This document shows positions 1 to 8,445 of a stretch of DNA of 64,000 nt, piece after piece (the first letter of the stretch is position 1; each line of letters opens with the position of its first letter). Below the pieces are notes generated by a model that saw only the letters and a list, made by a program, of their open reading frames with translations, was not told where the DNA came from and did no database searches. The stretch comes from Limnohabitans sp. INBF002 (GTDB lineage Bacteria; Pseudomonadota; Gammaproteobacteria; Burkholderiales; Burkholderiaceae_C), in NCBI RefSeq assembly GCF_027924905.1, contig NZ_AP027055.1, positions 682,001 to 746,000 on the forward strand. The letters are read 5' to 3'. Position numbers and translations under genes: made by a program.

Positions 1-154
1 CGCCGGTGTTGAAGGTCAACGTAGCGGGCAGGATGACCCCGACCGACAGCTTGGTGCCATCAGCCAACGTCAGGCCGTGGCTGACGCATTTGCCGTCAAA
101 GTAAACATTCGCTTTGGTGGTGACGCTGGCGCTGTCGATTTTTTCTGTGGTCAT
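1..154 (-). CDS. ppnP: Pyrimidine/purine nucleoside phosphorylase (PpnP, DUF1255), 5' part only
   Basis: The reverse strand reads from an ATG at 154 to the window edge and gives about 51 residues. They include FDGKCVSH and a following stretch resembling L-DGT-xx-S-x-GVILP-xx-LTF-x-TG, which is the signature of the small cupin-fold PpnP (YaiE) family. These enzymes phosphorolyse a wide range of nucleosides to the free base and ribose 1-phosphate in the cytoplasm. The family is about 95-105 residues long, so roughly half is present and the C-terminus lies outside the window. Assignment rests on recalled family motifs; the gene is cut by the window, not broken. Confidence 0.8.
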   Translation of the reverse strand, partial: MTTEKIDSASVTTKANVYFDGKCVSHGLTLADGTKLSVGVILPATLTFNTG

Positions 155-209
155 GGTGTGCGTATCAGTAGGATTGCAAAACCATAGATTTTAGGTGACC
201 CAAAACGAC

Positions 210-232
210 AAAAGCCGCTGAGCGCGGCTTTT
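210..232 (-). terminator. Hairpin terminator after the glycine-zipper gene
   Basis: A 9-bp stem AAAAGCCGC / GCGGCTTTT closes a 5-nt loop. It lies 37 bases downstream of the reverse-strand stop at 270 and ends in a run of U in that direction. Confidence 0.75.
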
Positions 233-269
233 GCTTGCAATCAGCGCCCGAAGAGACGCATGGACGGGT

Positions 270-812
270 TTAGTAGCGAGGTGCAGAGCCTGCTGGTGGC
301 ACACCATAGCTAGTGTTGGCGGGCGTTGTAGGGGCCATCGGGGTGATTTGTAAGCGCACGGTAGGGCCTGGGTCTTGTGGCATTTGCACGGTGTATTGTT
401 TGCCTGCAAACTCATAAACCACGTTGTAAGCCATGGTGCGGTTCTCGTAAAACATTTGCTGGCTGCAGTTTTGAACGTTTTTCACTTCAGGTGTACCTGG
501 GCCTTCGATGTTGTCACCCAAAATAGCGCCACCAAAGAGGCCCGCCATGGTGGCCAAAGCGCGGCCAGAGCCGTTGCCGATTTGGTTGCCAATTGCGCCA
601 CCGGCGATGGCACCCATCGCAGCACCTGCGCCAGACTTTTGACCACCAGTGACCACTTGTTGGTTGTTACACACTTGGCGTGGCACGGCTACTTGTTGAA
701 TGATGGGCGTGCTGGAGATAACTTTGCCAACTTCTTGGGCTTGCACAGAGGCAGAGGCCAACACAGCCATCAGGCCGGCGAGCAATGTGGTTTGAATGGT
801 GATCTTTTTCAT
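270..812 (-). CDS. Secreted glycine-zipper 2TM-domain envelope protein
   Basis: The 180-residue product starts with a clear Sec signal peptide (MKKIT then a hydrophobic run ending ASVQA-QE). Residues about 60-100 form a glycine zipper: GAGAAMGAIAGGAIGNQIG followed by FGGAILGDNIEG, typical of SlyB/Pal-like '2TM' periplasmic or outer-membrane-associated proteins. Two cysteines flank the zipper (VCNN and NCSQ), which may form a disulfide. The C-terminal quarter is proline/threonine rich. Proteins of this class are thought to help envelope integrity, but the exact role of this one cannot be read from sequence. It is transcribed alone and has its own terminator. Confidence 0.8.
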   Translation of the reverse strand: MKKITIQTTLLAGLMAVLASASVQAQEVGKVISSTPIIQQVAVPRQVCNNQQVVTGGQKSGAGAAMGAIAGGAIGNQIGNGSGRALATMAGLFGGAILGDNIEGPGTPEVKNVQNCSQQMFYENRTMAYNVVYEFAGKQYTVQMPQDPGPTVRLQITPMAPTTPANTSYGVPPAGSAPRY

Positions 813-899
813 GGGAAATCCCTTTTTTAACTTGGCAGAAGTGTAGTGCTTGGTTTGTTTTTATCTGTAAAGCGTGGGTAAAACCTGCGCTGAATGGAC

Positions 900-1259
900 T
901 TAGCCTACAACGCGCGCCCAAGCCTCAGGGTTGACGCCCACGATGACGGTTGCACCTTTGACCACCACGGGGCGCTTGATGACGCTGGCGTGTTCCAGCA
1001 TCAAGGCACGTGCCGATGCGTTGTCCACCACGCTGGCTTGGAGGGCAGGGTCCAGCTTGCGCCAAGTCATGCCTTTGCGGTTGACCAACACGTCCCAGCT
1101 CACGTGTTGGAGCCACAGGTCGACGGCTTCGGGCGGTACGCCTTGTTTTTTGAAATCGTGAAACACATAGTCCACGCCATGGTCGCTCAGCCACACGCGG
1201 GCTTTTTTGACGCTGTCGCAGTTGGGGATGCCGTAAACGGTGATGGTTGTTTTGCTCAT
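900..1259 (-). CDS. ArsC/Spx-family thioredoxin-fold protein (YffB-like)
   Basis: The 119-residue product begins MSKTTITVYGIPNCDSVKKA, the thioredoxin-fold start of the ArsC/Spx/YffB family with a single N-terminal cysteine in the PNCDS motif. Downstream NRKGMTWRKL and IKRPVVV match the family's conserved loop and the cis-proline strand. The start at 1259 is preferred over upstream codons because it aligns with relatives. Members include arsenate reductases and proteins of unknown reductase activity; a stand-alone YffB-like role is more likely than arsenic resistance because no ars genes are nearby. The gene is divergent from folC with a 54-bp gap. Confidence 0.8.
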   Translation of the reverse strand: MSKTTITVYGIPNCDSVKKARVWLSDHGVDYVFHDFKKQGVPPEAVDLWLQHVSWDVLVNRKGMTWRKLDPALQASVVDNASARALMLEHASVIKRPVVVKGATVIVGVNPEAWARVVG

Positions 1260-1313
1260 AGGGTGAATCATGCCGCAAACCAAATGCCTGCAGCGGTGGG
1301 CGACAATCGAACG

Positions 1314-2612
1314 ATGAATTCACTCGATAGCTGGCTCGCGCATTGCGAGCGTTTGCACCCCAAAAACATCGACATGGGCCTAGAGCGCGTGCGCACCGTG
1401 GCCGAGCGCATGGCGCTCAAGTTTGATTGCCCCGTCATCACCGTGGCGGGCACCAACGGCAAGGGCTCGACCTGTGCGATGTTGGAAGCCTGTTTGCTTG
1501 AAGCGGGTTACCGCCCCAGCGTGTACACCTCGCCGCATTTGGTGCATTTCCAAGAACGCTGCCGCGTGCATGGCGAAACCGTGCAGCCTGACGACTTGCT
1601 GCCACATTTTGAAAAAGTAGAAGCCGCGCGCACCCAAGGCGGTGAGGTGTCGCTCACTTACTTCGAGTTCACCACCTTGGCGATTTTGAGTTTGATGGCC
1701 TCGTCGCCCATTGACGTGGCCATTCTCGAAGTGGGCTTGGGTGGTCGTTTAGACGCTGTCAATGTGATTGAGCCCACGTGTTCCATCATCACCAGCGTCG
1801 ACTTGGACCACATGGATTTTTTGGGTCATGACCGCGAAACCATTGGCCGCGAGAAGGCGGGCATCATGCGCACGGGCCGCCCCGTCATCGTGAGCGACCC
1901 CGTACCGCCGCAAAGCGTGATTGACCACGCCACCGAAATTGGCGCAGACCTGTGGCTGTTCGGCCGCGATTTCAACTTCACAGGTGACAAACAGCAGTGG
2001 GGTTGGGCAGGGCGGGGTCGTCGCTACAGCGGTTTGGCGTATCCCGCGCTGCGTGGTGCCAACCAGTTGGTCAATGCCAGCGGTGTGTTGGCCGCACTCG
2101 AGGCCTTGCGCAGCGAGATGCCCGTGACGGCCCAAGCCATTCGCAATGGTTTGGCGATGGTGGAGTTGCCTGGACGTTTTCAAATCGTGCCGGGCCAGCC
2201 CGCCTTGGTGTTTGACGTGGCGCACAACGCCCACGCCGTGGCGGCACTCACTGAAAACCTCGATGCCATGGGCTTTTATCCCACCACCCACGTCGTATTT
2301 GGTGCGATGGCAGACAAAGACGTGGCGCCCATGTTGGCGCGTGTGGGGCCGTTGGTGGACCGTTGGTACTTTTGCGATTTGCCCACTGAGCGTGCTGCCA
2401 AAGCCACTCAGTTGCAAGACGTTTGGCAAGCGGGCAACGCACGCAAAGATGTTCAATCCAACACATACGCCAACCCCCAAGCCGCGCTGGACGCGGCTGT
2501 GGCTGCGGCAGACCCCGCTGATAGAATCGTGGTCTTCGGATCGTTCTTCACGGTCGGGGGGATTTTGGCGAATGGCATCCCCCGTTTAGACGCCCCACAT
2601 TTGAGCTCCTGA
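1314..2612 (+). CDS. folC: Bifunctional dihydrofolate synthase / folylpolyglutamate synthase
   Basis: The 432-residue enzyme adds glutamate to dihydropteroate and to tetrahydrofolate in the cytoplasm. The Mur-ligase P-loop is seen as ITVAGTNGKGSTCAMLE near residue 45, followed by YTSPHL, the ELGLGGRLDAVN-like block, DHMDFLG with the metal-binding histidine, and the C-terminal ligase-domain motif VFDVAHNAHA. Length matches the family (about 420-440). The ATG at 1314 is chosen because it gives the usual short N-terminus before the P-loop; an open frame continues upstream but overlaps the divergent gene. It heads the run folC-SPOR-cvpA-purF, the standard betaproteobacterial order. Confidence 0.95.
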   Translation: MNSLDSWLAHCERLHPKNIDMGLERVRTVAERMALKFDCPVITVAGTNGKGSTCAMLEACLLEAGYRPSVYTSPHLVHFQERCRVHGETVQPDDLLPHFEKVEAARTQGGEVSLTYFEFTTLAILSLMASSPIDVAILEVGLGGRLDAVNVIEPTCSIITSVDLDHMDFLGHDRETIGREKAGIMRTGRPVIVSDPVPPQSVIDHATEIGADLWLFGRDFNFTGDKQQWGWAGRGRRYSGLAYPALRGANQLVNASGVLAALEALRSEMPVTAQAIRNGLAMVELPGRFQIVPGQPALVFDVAHNAHAVAALTENLDAMGFYPTTHVVFGAMADKDVAPMLARVGPLVDRWYFCDLPTERAAKATQLQDVWQAGNARKDVQSNTYANPQAALDAAVAAADPADRIVVFGSFFTVGGILANGIPRLDAPHLSS

Positions 2613-2624
2613 GACCCCATTCAC

Positions 2625-3335
2625 ATGGCTTTTTTCAAGTTTCGATTGCCCGGTCAACCGACCAGCGAGTCCCAAGGCAACACCAGCAACTCTCCCGCCG
2701 AGAGCGTAGATGCCATGCGCCGCCGCGCCCGCCACCGTTTGATTGGCGCTTCGGTGTTGGTCGTGTTGGGTGTGGTTGGTTTCCCCTTGCTGTTTGACAC
2801 CCAGCCGCGCCCTGTGTCGGTGGACATTGCGGTCGATATTCCAGACCGCGCGACCGCCAAGCCTTTGGTGGACACATCGACGCCCAAACCTTTGTCGGCT
2901 GCGGCGGGTTTAGATGCCAAAGAGGAAGTGGTGCCTGACACCAAAGCCGAACCCAAGCCAGAAGCAGTTGTGGCGGCTGCCGCTGCGGTGGCTGCTGTGG
3001 TGCCCAAAGCCGAAACCAAGCCCGAGTCAGCCAAGGTCGATGCAAAGCCAGCGGCCAAGCCGGAAGTTAAATCAGACACCAAGCCCAGCGACAGCAAGGA
3101 CGCAGGGTCTCGTTTTGTGGTGCAAGCGGGTACGTTTTCAGATGAAGGCAAGTTGCGCGAAGTTCGCAGCAAGCTGGAAAAAGCGGGCATCACCACCTAC
3201 ACCCAAGTCATCGAGAGCAAAGAAGGTCGCCGTGTGCGCGTGCGCGTCGGACCTTTCACCAGTCGCGACGAAGCCGACAAAGTGGCTCGCAAGATCAAGC
3301 AGTTGCAATTGCAACCGCAAGTCTTGACACTCTGA
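2625..3335 (+). CDS. SPOR-domain cell-division protein (DedD-like)
   Basis: The 236-residue protein has a short cytoplasmic N-terminus, one membrane segment at about residues 37-58 (LIGASVLVVLGVVGFPLLF), a long alanine/proline/lysine-rich periplasmic linker (about 85-160) and a C-terminal SPOR domain (about 162-235; FVVQAGTFSDEGKLREVRSKL and RVRVGPFTSRDEADKV). SPOR domains bind denuded glycan strands in septal peptidoglycan. The architecture and position between folC and cvpA match DedD. The linker carries repeated KPE/KAE units, probably a flexible spacer. It follows folC by 12 bases and probably shares its transcript. Confidence 0.88.
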   Translation: MAFFKFRLPGQPTSESQGNTSNSPAESVDAMRRRARHRLIGASVLVVLGVVGFPLLFDTQPRPVSVDIAVDIPDRATAKPLVDTSTPKPLSAAAGLDAKEEVVPDTKAEPKPEAVVAAAAAVAAVVPKAETKPESAKVDAKPAAKPEVKSDTKPSDSKDAGSRFVVQAGTFSDEGKLREVRSKLEKAGITTYTQVIESKEGRRVRVRVGPFTSRDEADKVARKIKQLQLQPQVLTL

Positions 3336-3342
3336 GCCCCAG

Positions 3343-3837
3343 ATGCAGATGTTGTCGGCCGTAGATTGGATTCTGCTGGCCGTCTTGGGCCTGTCGTTTT
3401 TGCTCGGATTGTGGCGCGGCATTGTCCAAGAGGTGTTGTCACTGCTGGGTTGGGTGGCCGCGTTTTATGTGTCGCAGATGTACGCACCCCTTGCCGCCGC
3501 TTGGCTACCCATGGCGGGCAGCAGCCAGATGTTGCGCTATGCCGCGGGCTTTGTGGTGGTGTTCATTGCAGTATTGGTTGCCACAGTGTTGGTCAGCTGG
3601 ATTGTGAAAAAGCTGGTGTCAGCGGTGGGCCTTGGGCCTTTAGACCGGTTGCTGGGCAGCTTGTTTGGATTGATGCGCGGCGTGGTCATTTTGTTGGCCG
3701 TGACTGTGTTGGTGGGCATGACGCCCATGCGTGACACCGAAGCTTGGAAGCAAGCGCAGGGCACGCAATGGTTGCAACAGTTTTTGCATGTGTTGAAGCC
3801 GGTGTTACCGGCTGATTTTGGAAAGTACCTCCCCTAA
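3343..3837 (+). CDS. cvpA: CvpA family membrane protein
   Basis: The 164-residue protein shows four hydrophobic segments and the CvpA start [29 protein letters not shown]. It is an inner-membrane protein needed for colicin V production in E. coli and linked to envelope homeostasis; its molecular activity is not settled. The stop codon shares one base with the purF start (TAATG), so purF translation is probably coupled to it. The start at 3343 is used; a second ATG at 3349 is possible. Confidence 0.9.
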   Translation: MQMLSAVDWILLAVLGLSFLLGLWRGIVQEVLSLLGWVAAFYVSQMYAPLAAAWLPMAGSSQMLRYAAGFVVVFIAVLVATVLVSWIVKKLVSAVGLGPLDRLLGSLFGLMRGVVILLAVTVLVGMTPMRDTEAWKQAQGTQWLQQFLHVLKPVLPADFGKYLP

Positions 3838-5351
3838 TGTGTGGCATCGTCGGCGTTGCAAGCAACGCACCTGTGAACCAGTTGATTTATGACGCCTTGT
3901 TGCTCTTGCAGCACCGAGGCCAAGATGCCGCGGGCATCGTCACCCAGCTGGACCGTAAATTTTTCATGCACAAAGCCAAGGGCATGGTGCGTGACGTGTT
4001 CCGCACCCGCAACATGCGCGCCTTGCCTGGCAACAACGGCTTGGGCCAAGTGCGTTACCCCACCGCAGGCAATGCGTTCAGCGAAGAAGAGGCTCAGCCT
4101 TTTTACGTGAACGCGCCGTTTGGTTTGGTGCTGGTGCACAACGGCAACTTGACCAACGCGCATGCCTTGAAGGCGGAGTTGTTCTCTGAAGACCACCGCC
4201 ACATCAACACCGAGAGCGACTCTGAGGTGTTGCTCAATGTGCTGGCCCACGAGATTGACAAAGCCACGCGTGGTTTGCCGCTCAAACCTGACGATGTGTT
4301 TGAGTCGGTGCGTCGTGTGCACCGCCGCATCCAAGGTTCTTACGCCGTTATTTCGATGATTGCAGGCCACGGCTTGTTGGCGTTCCGCGACCCGTTTGGC
4401 ATTCGCCCGTTGTGCATTGGCCGTGGTGCGGATGGCACTTACATGGTGGCCAGCGAGTCGGTGGCTTTGGATGGCACGGGTCATGTGTTTGAACGCGACA
4501 TCGCGCCAGGCGAAGCTGTGTTCATTGACTTGGCTGGCAAAGCGCATTTCATGCAATGTGCCGATGCGCCGCAGCTCAAGCCCTGTATTTTTGAATACGT
4601 GTACTTGGCCCGTCCCGACTCCACAATGGATGGCATCTCTGTCTACCAAGCGCGTTTGAACTTGGGCGAGACCTTGGCCAAGCGCGTGGTGTCCATGGTG
4701 CCGCCAACCGACATTGATGTGATCATTCCGATCCCTGAATCCAGCCGCCCCAGCGCCACGCAGCTGGCGCATTTGTTGGGCGTGCCTTACCGCGAAGGTT
4801 TTGTGAAAAACCGTTACGTGGGCCGCACCTTCATCATGCCGGGCCAAGGCGTGCGCAAAAAGTCCGTGCGCCAAAAGCTCAACGTGATTGCCAGCGAATT
4901 CAAAGGCCGCAACGTGTTGTTGGTGGATGACTCCATCGTGCGCGGCACCACCAGCAAAGAGATTGTGCAAATGGCGCGTGATGCCGGTGCACGCAAGGTC
5001 TACTTGGCCAGCGCTGCGCCGCCTGTGCGCTTTCCTAACGTCTACGGCATCGACATGCCCACGCCAGAAGAGTTGGTGGCGCACAACCGCACCATCGACG
5101 AAGTGCGCCAACTCATCGGCTGCGATGCCTTGATTTACCAAGACGTCGATGCCATGAAGCAAGCCGTGCGTGCAGCCACTGCTGGCGATGCGCCCAAGCT
5201 CGACGGCTTTGACGCCTCATGCTTTGACGGCGTGTACGTGACCGGCGATGTGTCTGCGGGCGACATCGTGCGCTTGAATGAAAAACGTGTGGGCACCGAA
5301 GAGGGCGCTGAAGACAACTCGCGCCTCGCCTTGCCCAACCCCTCGGAGTGA
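3837..5351 (+). CDS. purF: Amidophosphoribosyltransferase
   Basis: The 504-residue enzyme makes 5-phosphoribosylamine from PRPP and glutamine, the first committed step of purine synthesis. It begins MCGIVGVAS, so the N-terminal nucleophile cysteine is exposed after removal of Met; the glutaminase domain continues with [12 protein letters not shown]. The C-terminal phosphoribosyltransferase domain carries the PRPP loop [14 protein letters not shown] at about residue 360. Length matches the family. Its start overlaps the cvpA stop by one base, and it leads directly into metZ. Confidence 0.97.
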   Translation: MCGIVGVASNAPVNQLIYDALLLLQHRGQDAAGIVTQLDRKFFMHKAKGMVRDVFRTRNMRALPGNNGLGQVRYPTAGNAFSEEEAQPFYVNAPFGLVLVHNGNLTNAHALKAELFSEDHRHINTESDSEVLLNVLAHEIDKATRGLPLKPDDVFESVRRVHRRIQGSYAVISMIAGHGLLAFRDPFGIRPLCIGRGADGTYMVASESVALDGTGHVFERDIAPGEAVFIDLAGKAHFMQCADAPQLKPCIFEYVYLARPDSTMDGISVYQARLNLGETLAKRVVSMVPPTDIDVIIPIPESSRPSATQLAHLLGVPYREGFVKNRYVGRTFIMPGQGVRKKSVRQKLNVIASEFKGRNVLLVDDSIVRGTTSKEIVQMARDAGARKVYLASAAPPVRFPNVYGIDMPTPEELVAHNRTIDEVRQLIGCDALIYQDVDAMKQAVRAATAGDAPKLDGFDASCFDGVYVTGDVSAGDIVRLNEKRVGTEEGAEDNSRLALPNPSE

Positions 5352-5358
5352 CCTTGGT

Positions 5359-6570
5359 ATGAGCCAACACCCTTTGCCCACTGATTTGCATTTGGAAACT
5401 TTGGCTGTGCGTCTGGCCGCAGACCGCAGCCAGTACGGTGAAAACTCAGAAGCCCTGTACCTGACCAGCGGTTATGTGCAGCCGTCTGCCGAAGCCTCGG
5501 CCCGTCGCTTTGCAGGCGAAGAAGAGGGCTACACCTACGGCCGCTCAGGCAACCCGACGGTGAGCAGCTTCGAAATGCGCTTGGCTGCCTTGGAAGGCAG
5601 CGAGGCTTGCTTGGCCACGTCGTCCGGCATGTCGGCCGTGATGCTGATGTTGTTCAGCTTGCTCAAGGCGGGTGACCATGTGGTGTATTCGCAGTCCATG
5701 TTTGGCTCGACCTTGAAGCTCATTGGCTCCGAGTTTGCACGCTTTGGCGTGGAGTCGACCGTGGTGCCGCAAACCGATGTGGCCGCATGGAAAGCCGCCA
5801 TTCGCCCCAACACCAAAATCTTGTTTGCTGAGACGCCCACCAACCCCTTGACCGAGGTGTGCGACATCGCCGCCTTGGCCGACATGGCGCACAACGCCGG
5901 TGCTTTGCTGGCGGTCGACAACTGCTTCGCTACGCCTGTGTTGCAGCGTCCCATGGGCATGGGTGCAGACATCGTCATGCATTCAGGCACCAAGTATTTG
6001 GACGGCCAAGGCCGCGTGATGGCGGGCGCTTTGTGTGCCAGCGAAAAGCTCATCAAAGAGAAGTTGCTGCCTGTCATGAAAAACAGCGGCATGGTGCTCT
6101 CGCCCTTCAATGCGTGGGTGGTGCTCAAAGGTTTGGAAACGCTCGACATTCGCATGCGCGCCCAAAGCGCACGCGCACACGAGTTGGCCCAGTGGTTGGA
6201 GCAGCATCCTGCGGTGTCGCGCGTGTACTACCCAGGTTTGGCATCGCACCCGCAACATGCCTTGTCGATGAAACAAATGTCGGGCATGGGCGGCGCTGTG
6301 TTGTCGTTTGATGTGAAGGCGGCTGACCCGCAGCAAGCGCGCACTCGCGCTTTTCATGTGCTCGACAGCCTGCGCACGCTCTCGCTGTGTACCAACTTGG
6401 GCGACACCAAAACCTTGCTCACACACCCCGCCAGCACCTCGCACGGCAAGCTGTCGGAAGACCAGCGCCAAGCCGCAGGCATTGGCCAAGGCATGATTCG
6501 CTTGGCGGCAGGCCTTGAGCATTTAGACGATATGAAGGCCGACCTTTTGCGCGGCTTGGACACTCTGTAA
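5359..6570 (+). CDS. metZ: O-succinylhomoserine sulfhydrylase
   Basis: The 403-residue PLP enzyme of the Cys/Met metabolism family makes homocysteine directly from O-succinylhomoserine and sulfide. Visible motifs are YGRSGNPTV near residue 55, the substrate-binding [14 protein letters not shown] and the PLP-lysine motif [16 protein letters not shown] near residue 210, plus the C-terminal [11 protein letters not shown]. The order purF-metZ is typical of betaproteobacteria, which favours MetZ over cystathionine gamma-synthase. The ATG at 5359, 7 bases after the purF stop, gives the standard N-terminus; the open frame runs on upstream but overlaps purF. Confidence 0.93.
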   Translation: MSQHPLPTDLHLETLAVRLAADRSQYGENSEALYLTSGYVQPSAEASARRFAGEEEGYTYGRSGNPTVSSFEMRLAALEGSEACLATSSGMSAVMLMLFSLLKAGDHVVYSQSMFGSTLKLIGSEFARFGVESTVVPQTDVAAWKAAIRPNTKILFAETPTNPLTEVCDIAALADMAHNAGALLAVDNCFATPVLQRPMGMGADIVMHSGTKYLDGQGRVMAGALCASEKLIKEKLLPVMKNSGMVLSPFNAWVVLKGLETLDIRMRAQSARAHELAQWLEQHPAVSRVYYPGLASHPQHALSMKQMSGMGGAVLSFDVKAADPQQARTRAFHVLDSLRTLSLCTNLGDTKTLLTHPASTSHGKLSEDQRQAAGIGQGMIRLAAGLEHLDDMKADLLRGLDTL

Positions 6571-6578
6571 ATTTTGTA

Positions 6579-7970
6579 ATGACTTCAAAAATTCGCACCC
6601 GTTTCGCGCCATCACCGACTGGCTTTATTCACCTCGGCAACATTCGTTCGGCTTTGTACCCATGGGCGTTTGCACGCGCCACAGGCGGCGACTTTATTTT
6701 GCGCATTGAAGACACCGACCTTGAGCGTTCTAACCAAGCCTCGGTGGACGTCATCATCGAAGGCATGAAGTGGTTGGGCCTCGACCACGACGAAGGCCCG
6801 TTCTATCAAATGCAGCGCATGGACCGCTACAAGGCCGTGTTGGAAGAACTCAAAGCCGGTGGCCATGTGTACCCCTGCTACATGAGCATGGAAGAGCTCG
6901 ACGCCCTGCGCGAACAGCAAATGGCCAACAAAGAAAAGCCGCGTTACAACGGCACATGGCGCCCCGAGCCAGGCAAGACTTTGCCTGCGATTCCTGAAGG
7001 TGTGAAGCCTGTGCTGCGCTTTAAAAACCCACAAGGCGGCTCGGTCGTGTGGGAAGACAAAGTCAAAGGCCGCATCGAAATCAGCAATGACGAGTTGGAC
7101 GACTTGGTCATTGCCCGCCCCAACGGCACACCCACCTACAACTTCTGCGTGGTGGTGGATGACATCGACATGGCCATCACCCACGTCATCCGTGGAGACG
7201 ACCATGTGAACAACACGCCGCGCCAAATCAACATCTTCAAAGCGCTGGGCAAGGAGATTCCGGTTTACGCCCATTTGCCCACCGTGCTCAACGAGCAAGG
7301 CGAGAAGATGAGCAAGCGCAACGGCGCCAAAGCTGTCACGCAGTACCGCGACGAAGGCTACTTGCCCGATGCGATGGTGAACTACCTCGCGCGCTTGGGC
7401 TGGAGCCACGGCGATGACGAAATTTTCAGCCGTGCTCAGTTCTTAGAGTGGTTCAACCTCGACCACCTTGGGCGCAGCGCTGCACAGTTTGACGAAGCCA
7501 AACTCAAGTGGGTCAATGCCCAGCATTTGAAGGCCATGGCTGATGAGGCGCTGGCACCCTTGATCAGTGCCGAGTTGGCCAAGCGCGGCATCGTGGCTGA
7601 TGACCGCTTGCCCGCCATTTGCGGTTTGTTCAAAGACCGTTGCGACACCTTGTTGGTTTTGGCCGATTGGGCTGCTGCGTTTTACAACGACGTCACCCCG
7701 CAAGCCGATGATGTGGCCAAGCACATCACACCTGCGGTGTTGCCAGCCTTGGATGCCTTGGCTGCCAAACTCAATGCCGTGGGTGAGTGGAGCATCACCC
7801 ACGTCAGCGCAGCGTTCAAAGAGGTGTTGGCTGAACAAGGTTTGAAGATGCCCCAACTGGCCATGCCCGTTCGCGTGCTGGTGATGGGGACGCCTCAAAC
7901 GCCATCGGTCGATGCTGTTCTTTTCCTTTGCGGCAAAGAAAAAGTTTTGGCTCGTTTGACCAAACGCTGA
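6579..7970 (+). CDS. gltX: Glutamyl-tRNA synthetase
   Basis: The 463-residue class I synthetase charges tRNA-Glu. The HIGH-type motif is seen in [17 protein letters not shown] at the N-terminus, the conserved [11 protein letters not shown] follows, and the KMSKR loop is [12 protein letters not shown] near residue 245. Length equals the family norm. It starts 8 bases after metZ. Its 3' end contains the promoter for a tRNA cluster that includes tRNA-Glu, so the enzyme and its substrate are physically linked. Confidence 0.96.
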   Translation: MTSKIRTRFAPSPTGFIHLGNIRSALYPWAFARATGGDFILRIEDTDLERSNQASVDVIIEGMKWLGLDHDEGPFYQMQRMDRYKAVLEELKAGGHVYPCYMSMEELDALREQQMANKEKPRYNGTWRPEPGKTLPAIPEGVKPVLRFKNPQGGSVVWEDKVKGRIEISNDELDDLVIARPNGTPTYNFCVVVDDIDMAITHVIRGDDHVNNTPRQINIFKALGKEIPVYAHLPTVLNEQGEKMSKRNGAKAVTQYRDEGYLPDAMVNYLARLGWSHGDDEIFSRAQFLEWFNLDHLGRSAAQFDEAKLKWVNAQHLKAMADEALAPLISAELAKRGIVADDRLPAICGLFKDRCDTLLVLADWAAAFYNDVTPQADDVAKHITPAVLPALDALAAKLNAVGEWSITHVSAAFKEVLAEQGLKMPQLAMPVRVLVMGTPQTPSVDAVLFLCGKEKVLARLTKR

Positions 7971-7985
7971 AAAGCTTGCTATACT
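7956..7985 (+). promoter_or_regulatory. Sigma-70-type promoter for the tRNA Ala-Glu-Asp operon
   Basis: TTGACC at 7956-7961 and TATACT at 7980-7985 each match the consensus at five of six bases and are 18 bases apart. They lie across the gltX stop codon and 20 bases before tRNA-Ala. Spacing and position fit a tRNA operon promoter. Confidence 0.75.
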
Positions 7986-8004
7986 ATCGCTCTCGACACC
8001 CAAC

Positions 8005-8080
<76 letters not shown>

Positions 8081-8119
8081 AAAATGTCGAGAAGGTTCGA
8101 AAGAACCAGTCCAGGTTAT

Positions 8120-8195
8120 GACCCTATCGTCTAGAGGCCTAGGACATCACCCTTTCACGGTGAGTACCGGGGTTCGAATCCCCGTAGGGTCGCCA
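8120..8195 (+). tRNA. tRNA-Glu (anticodon TTC)
   Basis: The 76-nt cloverleaf has the acceptor stem GACCCTA/TAGGGTC, the anticodon arm TCACC-CTTTCAC-GGTGA and the T arm CGGGGTTCGAATCCCCG, with an encoded CCA. It lies 39 bases after tRNA-Ala in the same transcript. Confidence 0.97.
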
Positions 8196-8253
8196 AGTTT
8201 TGTAGCACTTGGCTTTGATTGCTCAGGCAATTAAGCAAAAGTTACAGCTACCA

Positions 8254-8330
8254 GGAGTGGTAGTTCAGTTGGTTAGAATACCGGCCTGTCACGCCGGGGG
8301 TCGCGGGTTCGAGTCCCGTCCACTCCGCCA
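8254..8330 (+). tRNA. tRNA-Asp (anticodon GTC), attachment site of the integrated element
   Basis: The 77-nt cloverleaf has the acceptor stem GGAGTGG/CCACTCC, discriminator G, encoded CCA and the anticodon arm CCGGC-CTGTCAC-GCCGG (GTC). The last 18 bases plus two more are repeated exactly at 15433-15452, so the gene was used as an integration site and was restored by the incoming copy of its 3' end. Confidence 0.97.
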
Positions 8331-8332
8331 AA
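8313..8332 (+). repeat. attL: direct repeat at the tRNA-Asp end
   Basis: GTCCCGTCCACTCCGCCAAA is identical to 15433-15452; the flanking bases differ on both sides. It covers the 3' half of the T arm, the acceptor strand, the CCA and two more bases. Confidence 0.92.
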
Positions 8333-8340
8333 ACGATAAA

Positions 8341-8373
8341 GGGTTAGCAAGTATTAACTTGCTAGCCCTTTTT
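8341..8373 (+). terminator. Terminator just inside attL, after tRNA-Asp
   Basis: An 11-bp stem GGGTTAGCAAG / CTTGCTAGCCC with one wobble pair closes a 6-nt loop and is followed by TTTTT. It lies 10 bases after the tRNA and 70 bases before the integrase start. It belongs to the element and would end the tRNA transcript before the integrase. Confidence 0.85.
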
Positions 8374-8425
8374 CCTTGGTGCTTCCTCTAAAAACGAGGC
8401 TATGCGCTGAGATGCAGTCACAGAA

Positions 8426-8445
8426 ACCGTGTAATCTTGCCGTGT
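8426..8445 (+). repeat. Candidate integrase arm-type site, left
   Basis: The 20-bp block matches 15371-15390 at 16 of 20 positions, in the same orientation, with shared ACCGTGTAAT and CGTGT. It overlaps the integrase start codon region, where AGTCACA (8416-8422) and TGTGACT (8443-8449) also form an inverted repeat. Integrase binding or autoregulation is inferred. Confidence 0.4.

Noticed and set aside
3834-5162. 442-residue open frame antisense to purF
   Set aside because: It mirrors the codon bias of purF, has a His/Arg/Gln-rich composition typical of antisense shadows and no recognisable motif.
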